From a virus, in the IMG/VR virus record IMGVR_UViG_3300032309_001000, positions 1-39,917 of that record: 39,917 bases of DNA, one strand, 5' to 3'. The notes under the pieces were generated by a model. The model was not told the origin of the DNA, did no database searches, and was given only the letters and a program-made list of their open reading frames with translations. Position 1 is the stretch's first letter; each line of letters begins with the position of its first letter. Both the position numbers and the translations under genes were made by a program. Positions 21,693-31,262 of this stretch are shown here, one piece after another.

Positions 21693-22004
21693 TTATTGAA
21701 CGATGTACACCGAAACAGTTCCAGTTCCCGCTGAAGTAACAGCTGCACGAAGACTTGGCATAAGAGCCAACGTTTTTCCCGTCGAGGCTGTAATGCCTGT
21801 AGCCAAGTCAATCCAGTTCGTACCGCCGTCAGCACTTCCTTGGACCTTGATTGTTGCGCCGGAACCAGTCACATGAACCATCTGAACTGTTCCGATGTTG
21901 TTTCGGTTATTGTTGTCCCGCATAGCCTCAATTAGAGAGTAAGCAGAACCAACAGTACTAGTAGAAGACCCATCAATCGCAGAAGCAATGAGATGCACGT
22001 TCAT
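21693..22004 (-). CDS. Probable beta-sandwich virion protein
   Basis: A 103-residue protein from the ATG at 22004, which has AAGGA 11 bases upstream; a start at 22040 would overlap the previous gene. Contains IKVQGSADGGTNWIDLAT, a strand-turn-strand pattern common in small tail-associated domains. Family unknown. Confidence 0.6.
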   Translation of the reverse strand: MNVHLIASAIDGSSTSTVGSAYSLIEAMRDNNNRNNIGTVQMVHVTGSGATIKVQGSADGGTNWIDLATGITASTGKTLALMPSLRAAVTSAGTGTVSVYIVQ

Positions 22005-22011
22005 GTTTGTG

Positions 22012-22221
22012 TCAATCCTTAAAAGGGACCATCTTGACAATCATGCCAGCAAGCAGAGAGATAATCGCAGCTGCTCCAAGCATCCACGCTCTGCTTTGTT
22101 CGAGTTCTCTAATTCGCTTGTCTAGAATTTTCAGCTCTTGTTCCTGAAGTCGCAAGGAAGTCATCATCGCGTCAACCTTGCCCTCAAGGCGTCCGAGAGC
22201 CAAGAGGATTTCTTCGTTCAT
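22012..22221 (-). CDS. Small coiled-coil membrane protein (XhlA-like)
   Basis: A 69-residue protein with an N-terminal coiled coil (about 1-44, LEGKVDAMMTSLRLQEQELK) and a C-terminal membrane segment (46-63, WMLGAAAIISLLAGMIVK). This layout is shared by hemolysin XhlA-type and other lysis-associated proteins of phages. It could work with the holin-like gene at 37127, but that is inference. The ATG overlaps the upstream stop. Confidence 0.65.
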   Translation of the reverse strand: MNEEILLALGRLEGKVDAMMTSLRLQEQELKILDKRIRELEQSRAWMLGAAAIISLLAGMIVKMVPFKD

Positions 22222-22529
22222 GGCTCGTACTCGAATGCTTTGATGATGTACAGGGTGTTTGCAACAGGCGCAGAGATGTTTGGAAGGTTGAAGACCGAGC
22301 CGGATCCACCAAAGGTGTTTCCCAGTTTGGTGAACAAATCTGCATACGAGGTCTTGCTCACGGAGGCTCCATTACAAGCCAACCACCCCTTCGGAGCCGA
22401 TGCTGCCGGAATCAACTTGATGTCGCCCACAGCCAAAAGCTGATCTGTGTATAGGCGAATCTCAGACAGGTTGTTTGAGGTCTGCAAAAGACCTGTGCTC
22501 ATGACGGCTTGAACTGTGTTGAGTGACAT
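22218..22529 (-). CDS. Tail collar domain protein
   Basis: A 103-residue protein with a phage tail collar domain: GDIKLIPAASAPKGWLACNG (35-54), SYADLFTKLGNTFGGSG (60-76) and FNLPNISAP. Collar domains sit at the tips of tail fibres. The ATG overlaps the tail fibre stop (TAATG) and GAGGT precedes it, so it is likely made with the fibre and may be a fibre subunit or chaperone-like accessory. Confidence 0.85.
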   Translation of the reverse strand: MSLNTVQAVMSTGLLQTSNNLSEIRLYTDQLLAVGDIKLIPAASAPKGWLACNGASVSKTSYADLFTKLGNTFGGSGSVFNLPNISAPVANTLYIIKAFEYEP

Positions 22530-24130
22530 TACAAATACCTCATTGCGATAAATGTTGAAGTTTGGCTAGAAGCCGTAGTAACAGCAACAGGAGTTGACGA
22601 AGTAATTTGAGCTACGCCCGAAGCTACACGCGCACCACTACTGTTAAAAGTGATGTAGATGACAAGCCAAGTTCCATATGTGGGGGGTCCAGCTTGAACT
22701 TGAAGATTTCCACCAGCAGTAATGTCTAAAAATGTGTCAATCTCAGGGGAGCCAGAAGTAAAAGCTCCGTTTGAGTGTGCAGTCGTGCCAAACATCAAGT
22801 GCCGTCGTGGAGTGCTATATGCAGTGGAAATGTTCCAACCGTTAGCAATTTGAGCACCATCGAATACGTCTTGGAAACGAATCGCATCTCCACTAGAAGT
22901 TGGTGCGCCCAGATTTACACACTTGTACGGCCCAGCTGCAAAGTCCAAGTTGGCTGAAACTGCACCAGCAAAGCCAATGGTGCTAAGAGTCTTAGCGGTG
23001 AGTTCTCCAGTTGTAGCAATGTGAAGGAGACGCTCGACACCATTTCCTGCGAAAGCAACTCCCTTCATGTTGGTCAAGGCCACAGCATTGAGTCCAAGAG
23101 CAGCCGTGTCCACAGCAGCGTTGGCAATCTTTTCACTGGTGATCGCGTTGTTTGCAATCTTGGGCGTAGTCACTGCGCTGGTGATCAATTCAGCTGTACC
23201 AACAGAGTTGGGGGCCATCTGATCATTACCAACAGCATCATCCGCAATCTTTGCCTGAGTGACTGCATCGTTTTGAAGTGCAGCCGTAAACACCGAGTTG
23301 TCAGCCAGCTTTGCAGCCGTCACAGCATCATCTTGAATGTTGCTGGTGCTAATCGAGTTTGCGGCCATGTACGCATTGGTAATCGATGAGTTAGGGACAA
23401 CATCGAGAGCGTTACGGGCCACGCCGAAGTTGCGAACACGGATTCCCAAACCATTGCCGGGAGCTGTCGTAAAGACGATTGCATTTGTAGTAATGGAGTA
23501 ATCAGTTGAAGGCCGTTGAATTACACCTCCAACTTCGACAATGAACATATCGGCAGAAGTGCTGCTGGGAGCTGGATTACTCAGTGAGAAAGAGGTCTGT
23601 GATCCGGTTCCCGTAGTAGACCACGACTGCGGAATGGTCGAAGCTCCATAAAGGGCGACTGCGTCCATCTGAGCCTTGGTCACCAGATCGTTTGGATCAA
23701 TGGCTTGACCAGCGTTCTTCACAGGCAGCGTGGCTGCATTCCAACCAAGCTGATCCGTGGTCTTGCCAAGAGCTCCCGAGCCCGTGTCGTTGGCTTCCTG
23801 AACGATGTGGAGCAGCCCCTTGAAGCCCTTGTCGAGATCTTCAGCCGTCAAGACGGAACCGTTGCTGAAGTCCACGACGTTGCCTGTAAACCCAGCGGAG
23901 GTCGTTGGAGTTTCACGAGCAATCTTGACCTTGACTCCAGACGCCGGAGCCGTTGGGCTGAAGTTCACATTTTCATTTGCAGCGTCAATCGTGTACCCCG
24001 TGGTCTGGAGTACGTCGTTCAGGTAGACCTTGATGTAGGTCACACTGAGGTAGTCATCAATCCCCGCAAAGGAGAACGAGGTCTGAGACCCAGTTCCCGT
24101 GTGCAGGACGTAGCTTAGTGGGTTTGGCAT
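22529..24130 (-). CDS. Tail fibre, T7 gp17-like N-terminus
   Basis: A 533-residue protein. Residues 1-150 match the T7 tail fibre attachment domain: a TGTGSQTSFSF strand, VKIARETPTTSAGF, and FSNGSVLTAEDLDKGFKGLLHIVQEAND. Residues 173-233 repeat the first part of that domain (TGTGSQTSFSL...PSTDYSITTNAIVF). Residues about 249-350 are ten tandem ten-residue repeats of the form AVT-x-AKIAD-N, expected to form a trimeric shaft. The remaining 180 residues form an unrecognised tip. AAGGAG precedes the ATG by nine bases. It binds the host; the small collar and beta-rich proteins downstream probably complete the adhesion device. Confidence 0.9.
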   Translation of the reverse strand: MPNPLSYVLHTGTGSQTSFSFAGIDDYLSVTYIKVYLNDVLQTTGYTIDAANENVNFSPTAPASGVKVKIARETPTTSAGFTGNVVDFSNGSVLTAEDLDKGFKGLLHIVQEANDTGSGALGKTTDQLGWNAATLPVKNAGQAIDPNDLVTKAQMDAVALYGASTIPQSWSTTGTGSQTSFSLSNPAPSSTSADMFIVEVGGVIQRPSTDYSITTNAIVFTTAPGNGLGIRVRNFGVARNALDVVPNSSITNAYMAANSISTSNIQDDAVTAAKLADNSVFTAALQNDAVTQAKIADDAVGNDQMAPNSVGTAELITSAVTTPKIANNAITSEKIANAAVDTAALGLNAVALTNMKGVAFAGNGVERLLHIATTGELTAKTLSTIGFAGAVSANLDFAAGPYKCVNLGAPTSSGDAIRFQDVFDGAQIANGWNISTAYSTPRRHLMFGTTAHSNGAFTSGSPEIDTFLDITAGGNLQVQAGPPTYGTWLVIYITFNSSGARVASGVAQITSSTPVAVTTASSQTSTFIAMRYL

Positions 24131-24150
24131 GGTTTATAGCTCCTTAGACT

Positions 24151-27100
24151 CTACCGACGCGGCTGTTCATACGGAAGGTCGTATTCGTCATTGATGTACT
24201 CCTCCAGTTGACCAAGATATCGGGCTATTGGAGGGTAGTTTTGAAGCGGCACAAGCTTTGAGGCGTTGTTTGTGGTCTTGCGGGTGATGAATCGAGTGTT
24301 TGGATTGCTCGGATCAAGTTGATACATGGCTTCTCCAGCCACATCACGAACCACGCTCTGAGCTCGCTTTGCTGTTTCAAGTACTGGGAAGTCCAACATA
24401 TCGGAAGAGCTATAGCGGTACTGACTGAGTAGAGGCTCATCGCTGATAAAAGACCATCCAGCTTCAGTAGCCATCGATGGAAGCCACAACTCACCCGGAC
24501 CCATAAGTCCTTGCTTCAAGAATCCCTTGAGCCCAATGCCTTCTCTGATCTTGTAGTACTCTTCAAGGTTTCCAGAATCCTTTGCGTTTTGGGCGTTGAT
24601 GATCGTAATGGCTTGTTTGACAAGTCCAGCCATCAAGAATGCTCCTGCAATTTCTGATGCGACCTTGGCTCCGGCAGCTGCTTGGGCTCGGGCATTTCGT
24701 GTGTTGTAGAACCGTGAGTAGTTCTGCAACAACAAGTTGTCCAAAGCTTTGATGTTGTAGTTTCGGAACTGAGTGAGAAGAGAACCAACAGCACTGTCGG
24801 CATATGCAGAAGTGTCTGCAATGGTGGCAACGTCTTGAATACGAGTCTTGACCATGCGGTCCATGATTCTCCGAACAACATCAAAGTCAGGATGGTTTGT
24901 GTTGTTCAGATCGACAATGCGTTCTACGCCACGACGATTGACGGTTACAGCGTTCGCATCTAGGAATCGCCCAGCTGCTTCATACTCAGTCTTAGTCAGT
25001 CCAAGGCTAAGAATCGTGCTTTCATCTAGCTGCTTTACTTGCCCACGACTCATCTCAAGAAGGTGTTGAAGCGTGGTGATTCCTGTCAAGAACTGGGTGA
25101 AAGAGGTGATCGGTGCGAGAAGAGTGACATCGGAATAGATGTTTGAAATGTCTCCAAGAGCCCGACGAGCCTTTCCGCGCTTAGAGAATTGGATTTCAGC
25201 TTCAGGAGTGCTGTAGATGGTTCGACGTAGACGATCTGTAGCAATGCCGAACTGATCGAGAAGTGCCGTGAATCCTTTTTGCTGAATTGAAAGGTCGTTC
25301 CACTCACGCATCATCGATACGGCAATGGGTAGTTCTCGAAGAACTTTGATTGGGCCGTAAGTACCCATCAAGCGTCCTGTTTCTGAAAGAGCCGCAGCAC
25401 CGAACAACCCTGCGTACAGCAAGAAGGTGTAAGCCTTTCCGACGCTCACGCCAGCATTCACAAGGTTCTCTGCGGTGTCGCCAGCAAACCTTCGGACAAA
25501 TGATCGAGTATCGACGCGAGGCTCAAACTTAAGACTGGCGCGAATTCGCTCAACAGCATTTGATTCCGTTGCCTCCAGAGGACGCCCATTCGCTCGGACT
25601 TGGCCTTCTCGATTAGCGAAAGCAACCCATTCATCCGTGTCTTTGAAGCGAAGACGGCCATTCTTCATCCCACCTACTTCCGATTCTCGGAAGCCCATCT
25701 GCCACAGATCTTCTTCGAGGATGTTGAGAAGCTGACGTTCAGCTGTGGCCCCAAGAACTGAGGTGGTGTACTTCTTTGAGACATTCACCAAGTCACGATT
25801 CACGATGTCCCCGAATCGAAGCATCGTGGTTCCTGTGCCAAACAGATCAACTCCAGCGTCGATCTCTACATTCTCGTTGAGAACAATTCTTGGACGGCCT
25901 CTAGGACTTGGGGAACCTGCACGATCACGGAGTGGTCCTTGCATCTGCTCGATGGAGTCAATGATCAAGCGGTCCAATTCGAGCAATGGCGCACCTTCGC
26001 CACCAACAGCAAGCTCCATCAATCGGTTAGAAAATGCTCGGGAAGCAAGGTCAATGTCCGGAAGATCCAGAACTTGGTAACTACCAGTATGTGGATCCCA
26101 CAGTCGAAGCTGGCGGGTTCCCGGATTGAATTCGAGAGCTGCTGCAAGAAGTTTTGTTAACGCTGCACGACCTTGAGCAGTCGCCGTCACCCTTTGAATG
26201 GAGTCAAAGTTGTAGAGACGTGGGAAGTAGTTCTGGAGCATCCGGTGCATCTCGAATCCCGGAACTCCAGCTTGACGCGCATACTCCGCAGTCTCCGTCA
26301 TCATTGTCCGCATCTCTGCGGCGAAGCTGTTCACAACATCACTTGCGTCTGGAGTTCCCGTGGACATGACGGTCCAAACACGGTTGTCGAACTCTTGACG
26401 TGCTGCTCGACTTCCTCGACCAAAGGCACGAGACACAGATGCTCGGGTGATGGTCAAGTTGTCTGCTGTGGTCATCCCCAGCGCAAATCGCTGGAAGTGT
26501 GCTTGGTGTGAGCGGATCTGGCGAGCAAGAACTGTGTCGAGAATGTTCTTGAACTCTTCAGACACGGTACGAGGCTGTGGAACCGGAGCCCCAGTGACTG
26601 GATCAATCAGCACTCGACGCGCAAAGAACGCTCTGTAGGCGAAATGGCGAGCGTGTGGGTTGTTCTGTGGCTCAAGAAGAAGTGCTGCCTGATTTAGGAA
26701 CCGACGAAGCCACGGAATCCGAATGTTGTTTACAGGAACCGCAGCTTCAAGAGCATCAAGCCCCGTGGCTCCCGCAGGAACAGTTCCGGGAAGAGGACTC
26801 GCCTTGCCAAGAGAAACAGAAGAAACACCTTGAGGTGTAATCGTTCCAGTTTGAACTGGGTTCTCAATAGAGTTCAGCGGAGTTTCATCGGCAGCTGTTA
26901 CAGCTGGAGTTACCGCAGGAGAAGGTGTAGGAGCAGCAACAGCTGGCTTGGAAAACTTGACGTTATTTAGTTCGGTAGGTTGAGTGGGATCTTGCTGAAT
27001 GCGCCGAAACCCGAATGGAGAGTTGCGGCCATCCTCAATGTCATCAAACCATGCATCAAGCTTTGCAAGAGTGTCTGGATCATTTGGGATATCTGGAATG

Positions 27101-28578
27101 TCCTTGACCTTTGTGTACCCCGCTGCATTCATGTCGGCAATCAAGCGATCTGCGACCGATGATGCTGCATTCATTCTTGCCCTGTCGAGTCCACTCACAA
27201 ACTCATCGCCCTCTTCCGCAGTTTCTGTGACGGTTTTAGCGACAACATCATTGATGCGGTTAACGACCGAGTCAGTACCTGATTTTCCGAGGGTTTCAGA
27301 AGCCAGTTGAAAGACAGGCAGGTCAGGAACTTTCCCATCAAAGTTTGCGCGGCTAAGTCGTTTGTTGATTTCCTTCAGAACTTCGGGTTCGGTCGGAATG
27401 TCCGCAAAGTTCTTCAAGCCAGCATCGAGAATCCCTTCAGCCTTCAAGTCTGCAAGGAACTGTTTAGGCGTGATGCCCACTTGTCGAAGGTAGTTGGCAA
27501 GAGCTCCTGCTTGCGAGCCCAAGATTCGAGTTGGTCCGGCAGGAATGGCTGCTGAAAGAATGCCCGAAATAGCAACGCCAGCTTGCGGAGTCGAAATTGA
27601 TTGCGCGGTAATCGGAGCGATTGGAAGAGTGCTGAATGAGCTCTCTGCATAACCACGCATAAGGTCGTTTGCCATGCGTTTCGAGAGCGCACCGCCAACA
27701 GCTCCACCAAGAGCGAGAGCACCTGCGTATTCGATGGCAAGTTCTTGTGCAGTCTGATCGTTGAAATCATCAGTGCCATATCGGGCCATCGTGAGGATGG
27801 TTTGATCGATGACGCCGAGAGCTGCATACCGTCCTGCACGTTCTGCCAAACTGATCACAGGAGCCGTCTTGGCAAGGTTCTGAGCCATGGAAGCGGCAGC
27901 GGCAACACGACCAGCTCCAGCAGTTCCTGCGACAGCTGCTTCAGCGGCAGCAGTTCCAGCCTTCGATAAGCGTGAAGCAGTTCCAAGCCAAGCAAGAGGC
28001 TCTGTGATCATTCCTGTTGCGACAAGAGCCGCAGCATCTGTTCCGACATCAGCCCAGATCGGAAGAGATCCTCCGTAGTTTGCAGCCATCTCTTCCATGA
28101 CCGAAGGATCTTTCATTCGGTACATAGAGAGACGGTCTTGAAGCTCTCCCCAGTTTGGAGCATTCAAGATAAAGCGGCGATCTTCATCTGGGATGTCATT
28201 AGTCATCTCCAGAAGACCTTCAAGATTGTTACGCCCAAACTCTGGATCAGAATCGAAGGCTGGACCTAGTGGTCCGTTGTAACCGAACTGCGTCGGATCT
28301 GACATCTTCTTCGGCTCAAAGTTCAACGGCACGTTGTAAGTCGCATCGTTGTCAAAGATGTCAAATCCCAGCTTGTATGCAGCACCTGAAGAGATCCGTG
28401 CAAAGCCGGACAGAAGTGCTCCCGAGTACCAAGATGGATCCGAAATAAGCGGATCTAGTTGTTCTTTGGTACGAGAGCGAACTTTCGCGGCCTGATCAAT
28501 GTTTGCTTGCAGCTGTGCTGCTTCGCGTTCTGGCTGCGTGATGTCTGCAAGACTTCGCGATTGAAAGAAGATGCTCAT
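24151..28578 (-). CDS. Large internal virion protein, T7 gp16-like position
   Basis: A 1475-residue protein (T7 gp16: 1318). It has long helical, alanine-rich stretches, a proline/threonine-rich linker near 545-620, and hydrophobic segments near the N-terminal third and C-terminal part. In T7 the equivalent protein is ejected first to form a channel across the envelope. T7 gp16 has a lytic transglycosylase at its N-terminus; I do not see its catalytic glutamate motif here. Assignment relies on size, composition and order after the gp15-like gene, to which it is coupled (ATGA). Confidence 0.8.
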   Translation of the reverse strand: MSIFFQSRSLADITQPEREAAQLQANIDQAAKVRSRTKEQLDPLISDPSWYSGALLSGFARISSGAAYKLGFDIFDNDATYNVPLNFEPKKMSDPTQFGYNGPLGPAFDSDPEFGRNNLEGLLEMTNDIPDEDRRFILNAPNWGELQDRLSMYRMKDPSVMEEMAANYGGSLPIWADVGTDAAALVATGMITEPLAWLGTASRLSKAGTAAAEAAVAGTAGAGRVAAAASMAQNLAKTAPVISLAERAGRYAALGVIDQTILTMARYGTDDFNDQTAQELAIEYAGALALGGAVGGALSKRMANDLMRGYAESSFSTLPIAPITAQSISTPQAGVAISGILSAAIPAGPTRILGSQAGALANYLRQVGITPKQFLADLKAEGILDAGLKNFADIPTEPEVLKEINKRLSRANFDGKVPDLPVFQLASETLGKSGTDSVVNRINDVVAKTVTETAEEGDEFVSGLDRARMNAASSVADRLIADMNAAGYTKVKDIPDIPNDPDTLAKLDAWFDDIEDGRNSPFGFRRIQQDPTQPTELNNVKFSKPAVAAPTPSPAVTPAVTAADETPLNSIENPVQTGTITPQGVSSVSLGKASPLPGTVPAGATGLDALEAAVPVNNIRIPWLRRFLNQAALLLEPQNNPHARHFAYRAFFARRVLIDPVTGAPVPQPRTVSEEFKNILDTVLARQIRSHQAHFQRFALGMTTADNLTITRASVSRAFGRGSRAARQEFDNRVWTVMSTGTPDASDVVNSFAAEMRTMMTETAEYARQAGVPGFEMHRMLQNYFPRLYNFDSIQRVTATAQGRAALTKLLAAALEFNPGTRQLRLWDPHTGSYQVLDLPDIDLASRAFSNRLMELAVGGEGAPLLELDRLIIDSIEQMQGPLRDRAGSPSPRGRPRIVLNENVEIDAGVDLFGTGTTMLRFGDIVNRDLVNVSKKYTTSVLGATAERQLLNILEEDLWQMGFRESEVGGMKNGRLRFKDTDEWVAFANREGQVRANGRPLEATESNAVERIRASLKFEPRVDTRSFVRRFAGDTAENLVNAGVSVGKAYTFLLYAGLFGAAALSETGRLMGTYGPIKVLRELPIAVSMMREWNDLSIQQKGFTALLDQFGIATDRLRRTIYSTPEAEIQFSKRGKARRALGDISNIYSDVTLLAPITSFTQFLTGITTLQHLLEMSRGQVKQLDESTILSLGLTKTEYEAAGRFLDANAVTVNRRGVERIVDLNNTNHPDFDVVRRIMDRMVKTRIQDVATIADTSAYADSAVGSLLTQFRNYNIKALDNLLLQNYSRFYNTRNARAQAAAGAKVASEIAGAFLMAGLVKQAITIINAQNAKDSGNLEEYYKIREGIGLKGFLKQGLMGPGELWLPSMATEAGWSFISDEPLLSQYRYSSSDMLDFPVLETAKRAQSVVRDVAGEAMYQLDPSNPNTRFITRKTTNNASKLVPLQNYPPIARYLGQLEEYINDEYDLPYEQPRR

Positions 28579-31259
28579 TGATTCTCCGAAGTCGGTGTGA
28601 TGAGTGCTCGCATACGCGCATTGGCTGCTTCAAAGGTCGCGGAGTAGTCGATCCACTGCTCGCCTTTACTCTCAAGAAACTTCTGCTCAGTGCCTTTGGT
28701 TTTCCCAAAGAAAGTAGAGCGTTGTTCAGCTTCTGTCCCAACAAGTTGTTCAACAGTGAATACACGGTTCTGAACGATGTTTCCGTTTTGATCACGGAGA
28801 GCGTAAAGGTGAGTTCCGTTTGCCAACTTAGACACCGGGTAGAAGACAGGCTTCGCTACTCCCGGTGCGTAGAAGCCCGCAAGATTGCGGAAGTGCTCTG
28901 CGTTGTAGGAGCCTTCGCCAATTCCAGCTTCTTTGAACATGAACGACCCGTCGAATGTGACGATGCGTTCTTTAACAGAAGCAGAAGCGTCCCGAATCGA
29001 AGTGGAAAGGTTGAGAGGGTTTTCTGCACTTGACTGGAATAGGCGGATCACCTCTGAACCGTAAAGCCCTTCAAGAAGACGTCGAGAATCTGGGTGTGTA
29101 ATCTTCAAGGTCGAAAGAAGACTCTTGACTTGATTACCAAACCGTTCTTGATCTCCTTGGGCTGCCTGTGTGATGTTGGTCCAGTCAAGAATCGAAGATC
29201 CTTGTGCAACGCTGAAGTCAGAAGCTGCATCAGCCAGTGCGTTGTCAAAGTCAGAACCATTACCAACTCGGACATCAATGCGGTTGAACAGAATTTCGAG
29301 ACGCTTACCTCCCGGTGTAGAGAACAAGTTCTCACGGAAATAACCGCTCTTGCTGGATTTCCATGCTCGCCACAGATCTCGAACTTGGTGCGGAACTCCT
29401 CGCTCGATTGCTTCAGGAGTAAGCATCGTTGCAGCGACGTTCTTCATCGAAGCAATCGTGTCTTCCTGTTCAAAAGCTTCATCAAGCGACAGAAGAGCGT
29501 CCAATCGCACAGCTCTTGCGTTCTCTTTGTACTTTCGAATGTCCGGAGTATCGTTAGGTCGTGGATCAAGCGTGTCGAGCTCAACTGGAGCAATCCCACC
29601 AGACGCTCCTGACTTCATCAGGAAATTGTCGAGCGTTGCTTCTGTAGATACAGACATCTCGCTGTAGAGTTGATCCTTAGCTTTGTTGCGTTGCTCTGGA
29701 GAAAGTCCAGCGGCACGGAACTGCCTGTTGATTTGAGAGTTCAAGTCCGCAACAGAGAACGGACGAGCACCCTGCATCGGATCGTTGATTGTCTGGGTAA
29801 CAAAGTTGCCCAACTGCCCAACAGCTGTAGATGCAATTTTCTGCCTTGCAGTTGTCGTGCGGAGAATCCCAATGTTTTCTGCGTAGTTTGCAGCACGACC
29901 ATCGAAGTACTCTTGAGATGACTTTGAGTACTTCAGAACATCCTCAGGTTTGTATCCGTATTGCGGATTGTTGAGGACACCAAGCATTTCATCTTGAGCA
30001 GCAGCAACACTGAGAGATCCAGCACTGATCCTATTGCCCAATTCGATTTGCTTTGCGGCTTGAATCTGCACAAGAGTTTCTGCGCGATCCTCCGCAGCCT
30101 GTTTATCCAAATCCATAGCCCGCTTTATGGCTTCTTCTCTCGCCGTAACTTTGGCATTGTCGATGGCTTGAGCTTTACGGTAGAGGTAGTCTCGTTCTGA
30201 CTCAGTCTTCGCAGCGTCAATGCTGATGTTTCCTGACTCACGCGCTGCAAACTCATCGAACGCATCTACCAACTTCTTGTGAGCTTCTGGGCCTTCTCCG
30301 AAAATTCCGGAGGAGTACTTGTCCAACAATTCGATTTGTTTGTCGAAGAGAATTCGAGTCTCGTTGGTAGTGGCACGAGATTTCTGATTCTCGATCTCTG
30401 GCCCATACTTAATGAGCAGACTTTGGACCGCAGAAGTGTCGTAGAGGTTTCCAGTTCCCGCTTTCAAGCTCTTCAGAATGAGTTCGGCTTCTTCGACCTT
30501 CTCTGGATTACTCTTCATGATCTGCACAAGCGACATGGCATAAGCCTGTGTGACCTCTGAAGCCCGTCCGCCGGAGTTTGCTACAGCCTCATCAAACGAT
30601 GTCTGAATAGCCCCGATTTGGCCCTCAAGACTCATAGGAGAAACAGAGTCAACAGCCATCTTCACCTTGGCATCAGCGGCAAGAATGGACTTCTGGAACC
30701 TGCTGTCCTCAATGGCCTCGAAGTTCTCTTGTTGAAGCTTGATGATCGATGGGTTGAAGCTCTCGAAGAAAGAATCAGACAGATACTTGTTGCCCCCATA
30801 CTGCTGCGACTTTCGCTGGGCATATGAAGACACAAGAGCATCGAAGTGCTTCGGGTCATCGAGGAACTCTGGATTCTCCGCAGCGGCCTTTGAGACCAGT
30901 GAGCGAATCTCGTTTGAGGAAGTTGCTGCTTCCAAGATTCCAGAAGCCTGTTGAGCTCCTACGGCCATCCATGGATTTTCCGCAGGACGAATTTTTCCTT
31001 CTCGCTCCAGATCTGCATAAGTCTTTCGACTACTGAGAATGATGGCTGCGCCAGCTTCAAGATTCTCTTGCTTCTGTTCCCTTTTGATCTGAATGGCAAG
31101 ATTGCCAACAGATGCGGAGAGATCGCTGAAGGCATCAGCAAATGCGTAAGTGTCCCGAATCGCCTGTTCGTTCAGCGGAGTCGCTTGCTGTTGAATCGGA
31201 GTGACTAGCTGGGAAGTTGGAGACGCGAAAGTCCCAAGATTTGGTCGTTGTTTTGCCAT
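28575..31259 (-). CDS. Internal virion protein, T7 gp15-like
   Basis: An 894-residue, mainly helical, glutamine- and alanine-rich protein (T7 gp15: 747). The N-terminal FADAFSDLSASVGNLAIQIK segment and overall composition are typical of the second core protein of T7-like phages, which forms part of the ejection channel and contacts DNA. The order gp14-like, gp15-like, gp16-like is as in T7. Confidence 0.8.
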   Translation of the reverse strand: MAKQRPNLGTFASPTSQLVTPIQQQATPLNEQAIRDTYAFADAFSDLSASVGNLAIQIKREQKQENLEAGAAIILSSRKTYADLEREGKIRPAENPWMAVGAQQASGILEAATSSNEIRSLVSKAAAENPEFLDDPKHFDALVSSYAQRKSQQYGGNKYLSDSFFESFNPSIIKLQQENFEAIEDSRFQKSILAADAKVKMAVDSVSPMSLEGQIGAIQTSFDEAVANSGGRASEVTQAYAMSLVQIMKSNPEKVEEAELILKSLKAGTGNLYDTSAVQSLLIKYGPEIENQKSRATTNETRILFDKQIELLDKYSSGIFGEGPEAHKKLVDAFDEFAARESGNISIDAAKTESERDYLYRKAQAIDNAKVTAREEAIKRAMDLDKQAAEDRAETLVQIQAAKQIELGNRISAGSLSVAAAQDEMLGVLNNPQYGYKPEDVLKYSKSSQEYFDGRAANYAENIGILRTTTARQKIASTAVGQLGNFVTQTINDPMQGARPFSVADLNSQINRQFRAAGLSPEQRNKAKDQLYSEMSVSTEATLDNFLMKSGASGGIAPVELDTLDPRPNDTPDIRKYKENARAVRLDALLSLDEAFEQEDTIASMKNVAATMLTPEAIERGVPHQVRDLWRAWKSSKSGYFRENLFSTPGGKRLEILFNRIDVRVGNGSDFDNALADAASDFSVAQGSSILDWTNITQAAQGDQERFGNQVKSLLSTLKITHPDSRRLLEGLYGSEVIRLFQSSAENPLNLSTSIRDASASVKERIVTFDGSFMFKEAGIGEGSYNAEHFRNLAGFYAPGVAKPVFYPVSKLANGTHLYALRDQNGNIVQNRVFTVEQLVGTEAEQRSTFFGKTKGTEQKFLESKGEQWIDYSATFEAANARMRALITPTSENQ

Positions 31260-31262
31260 GGC

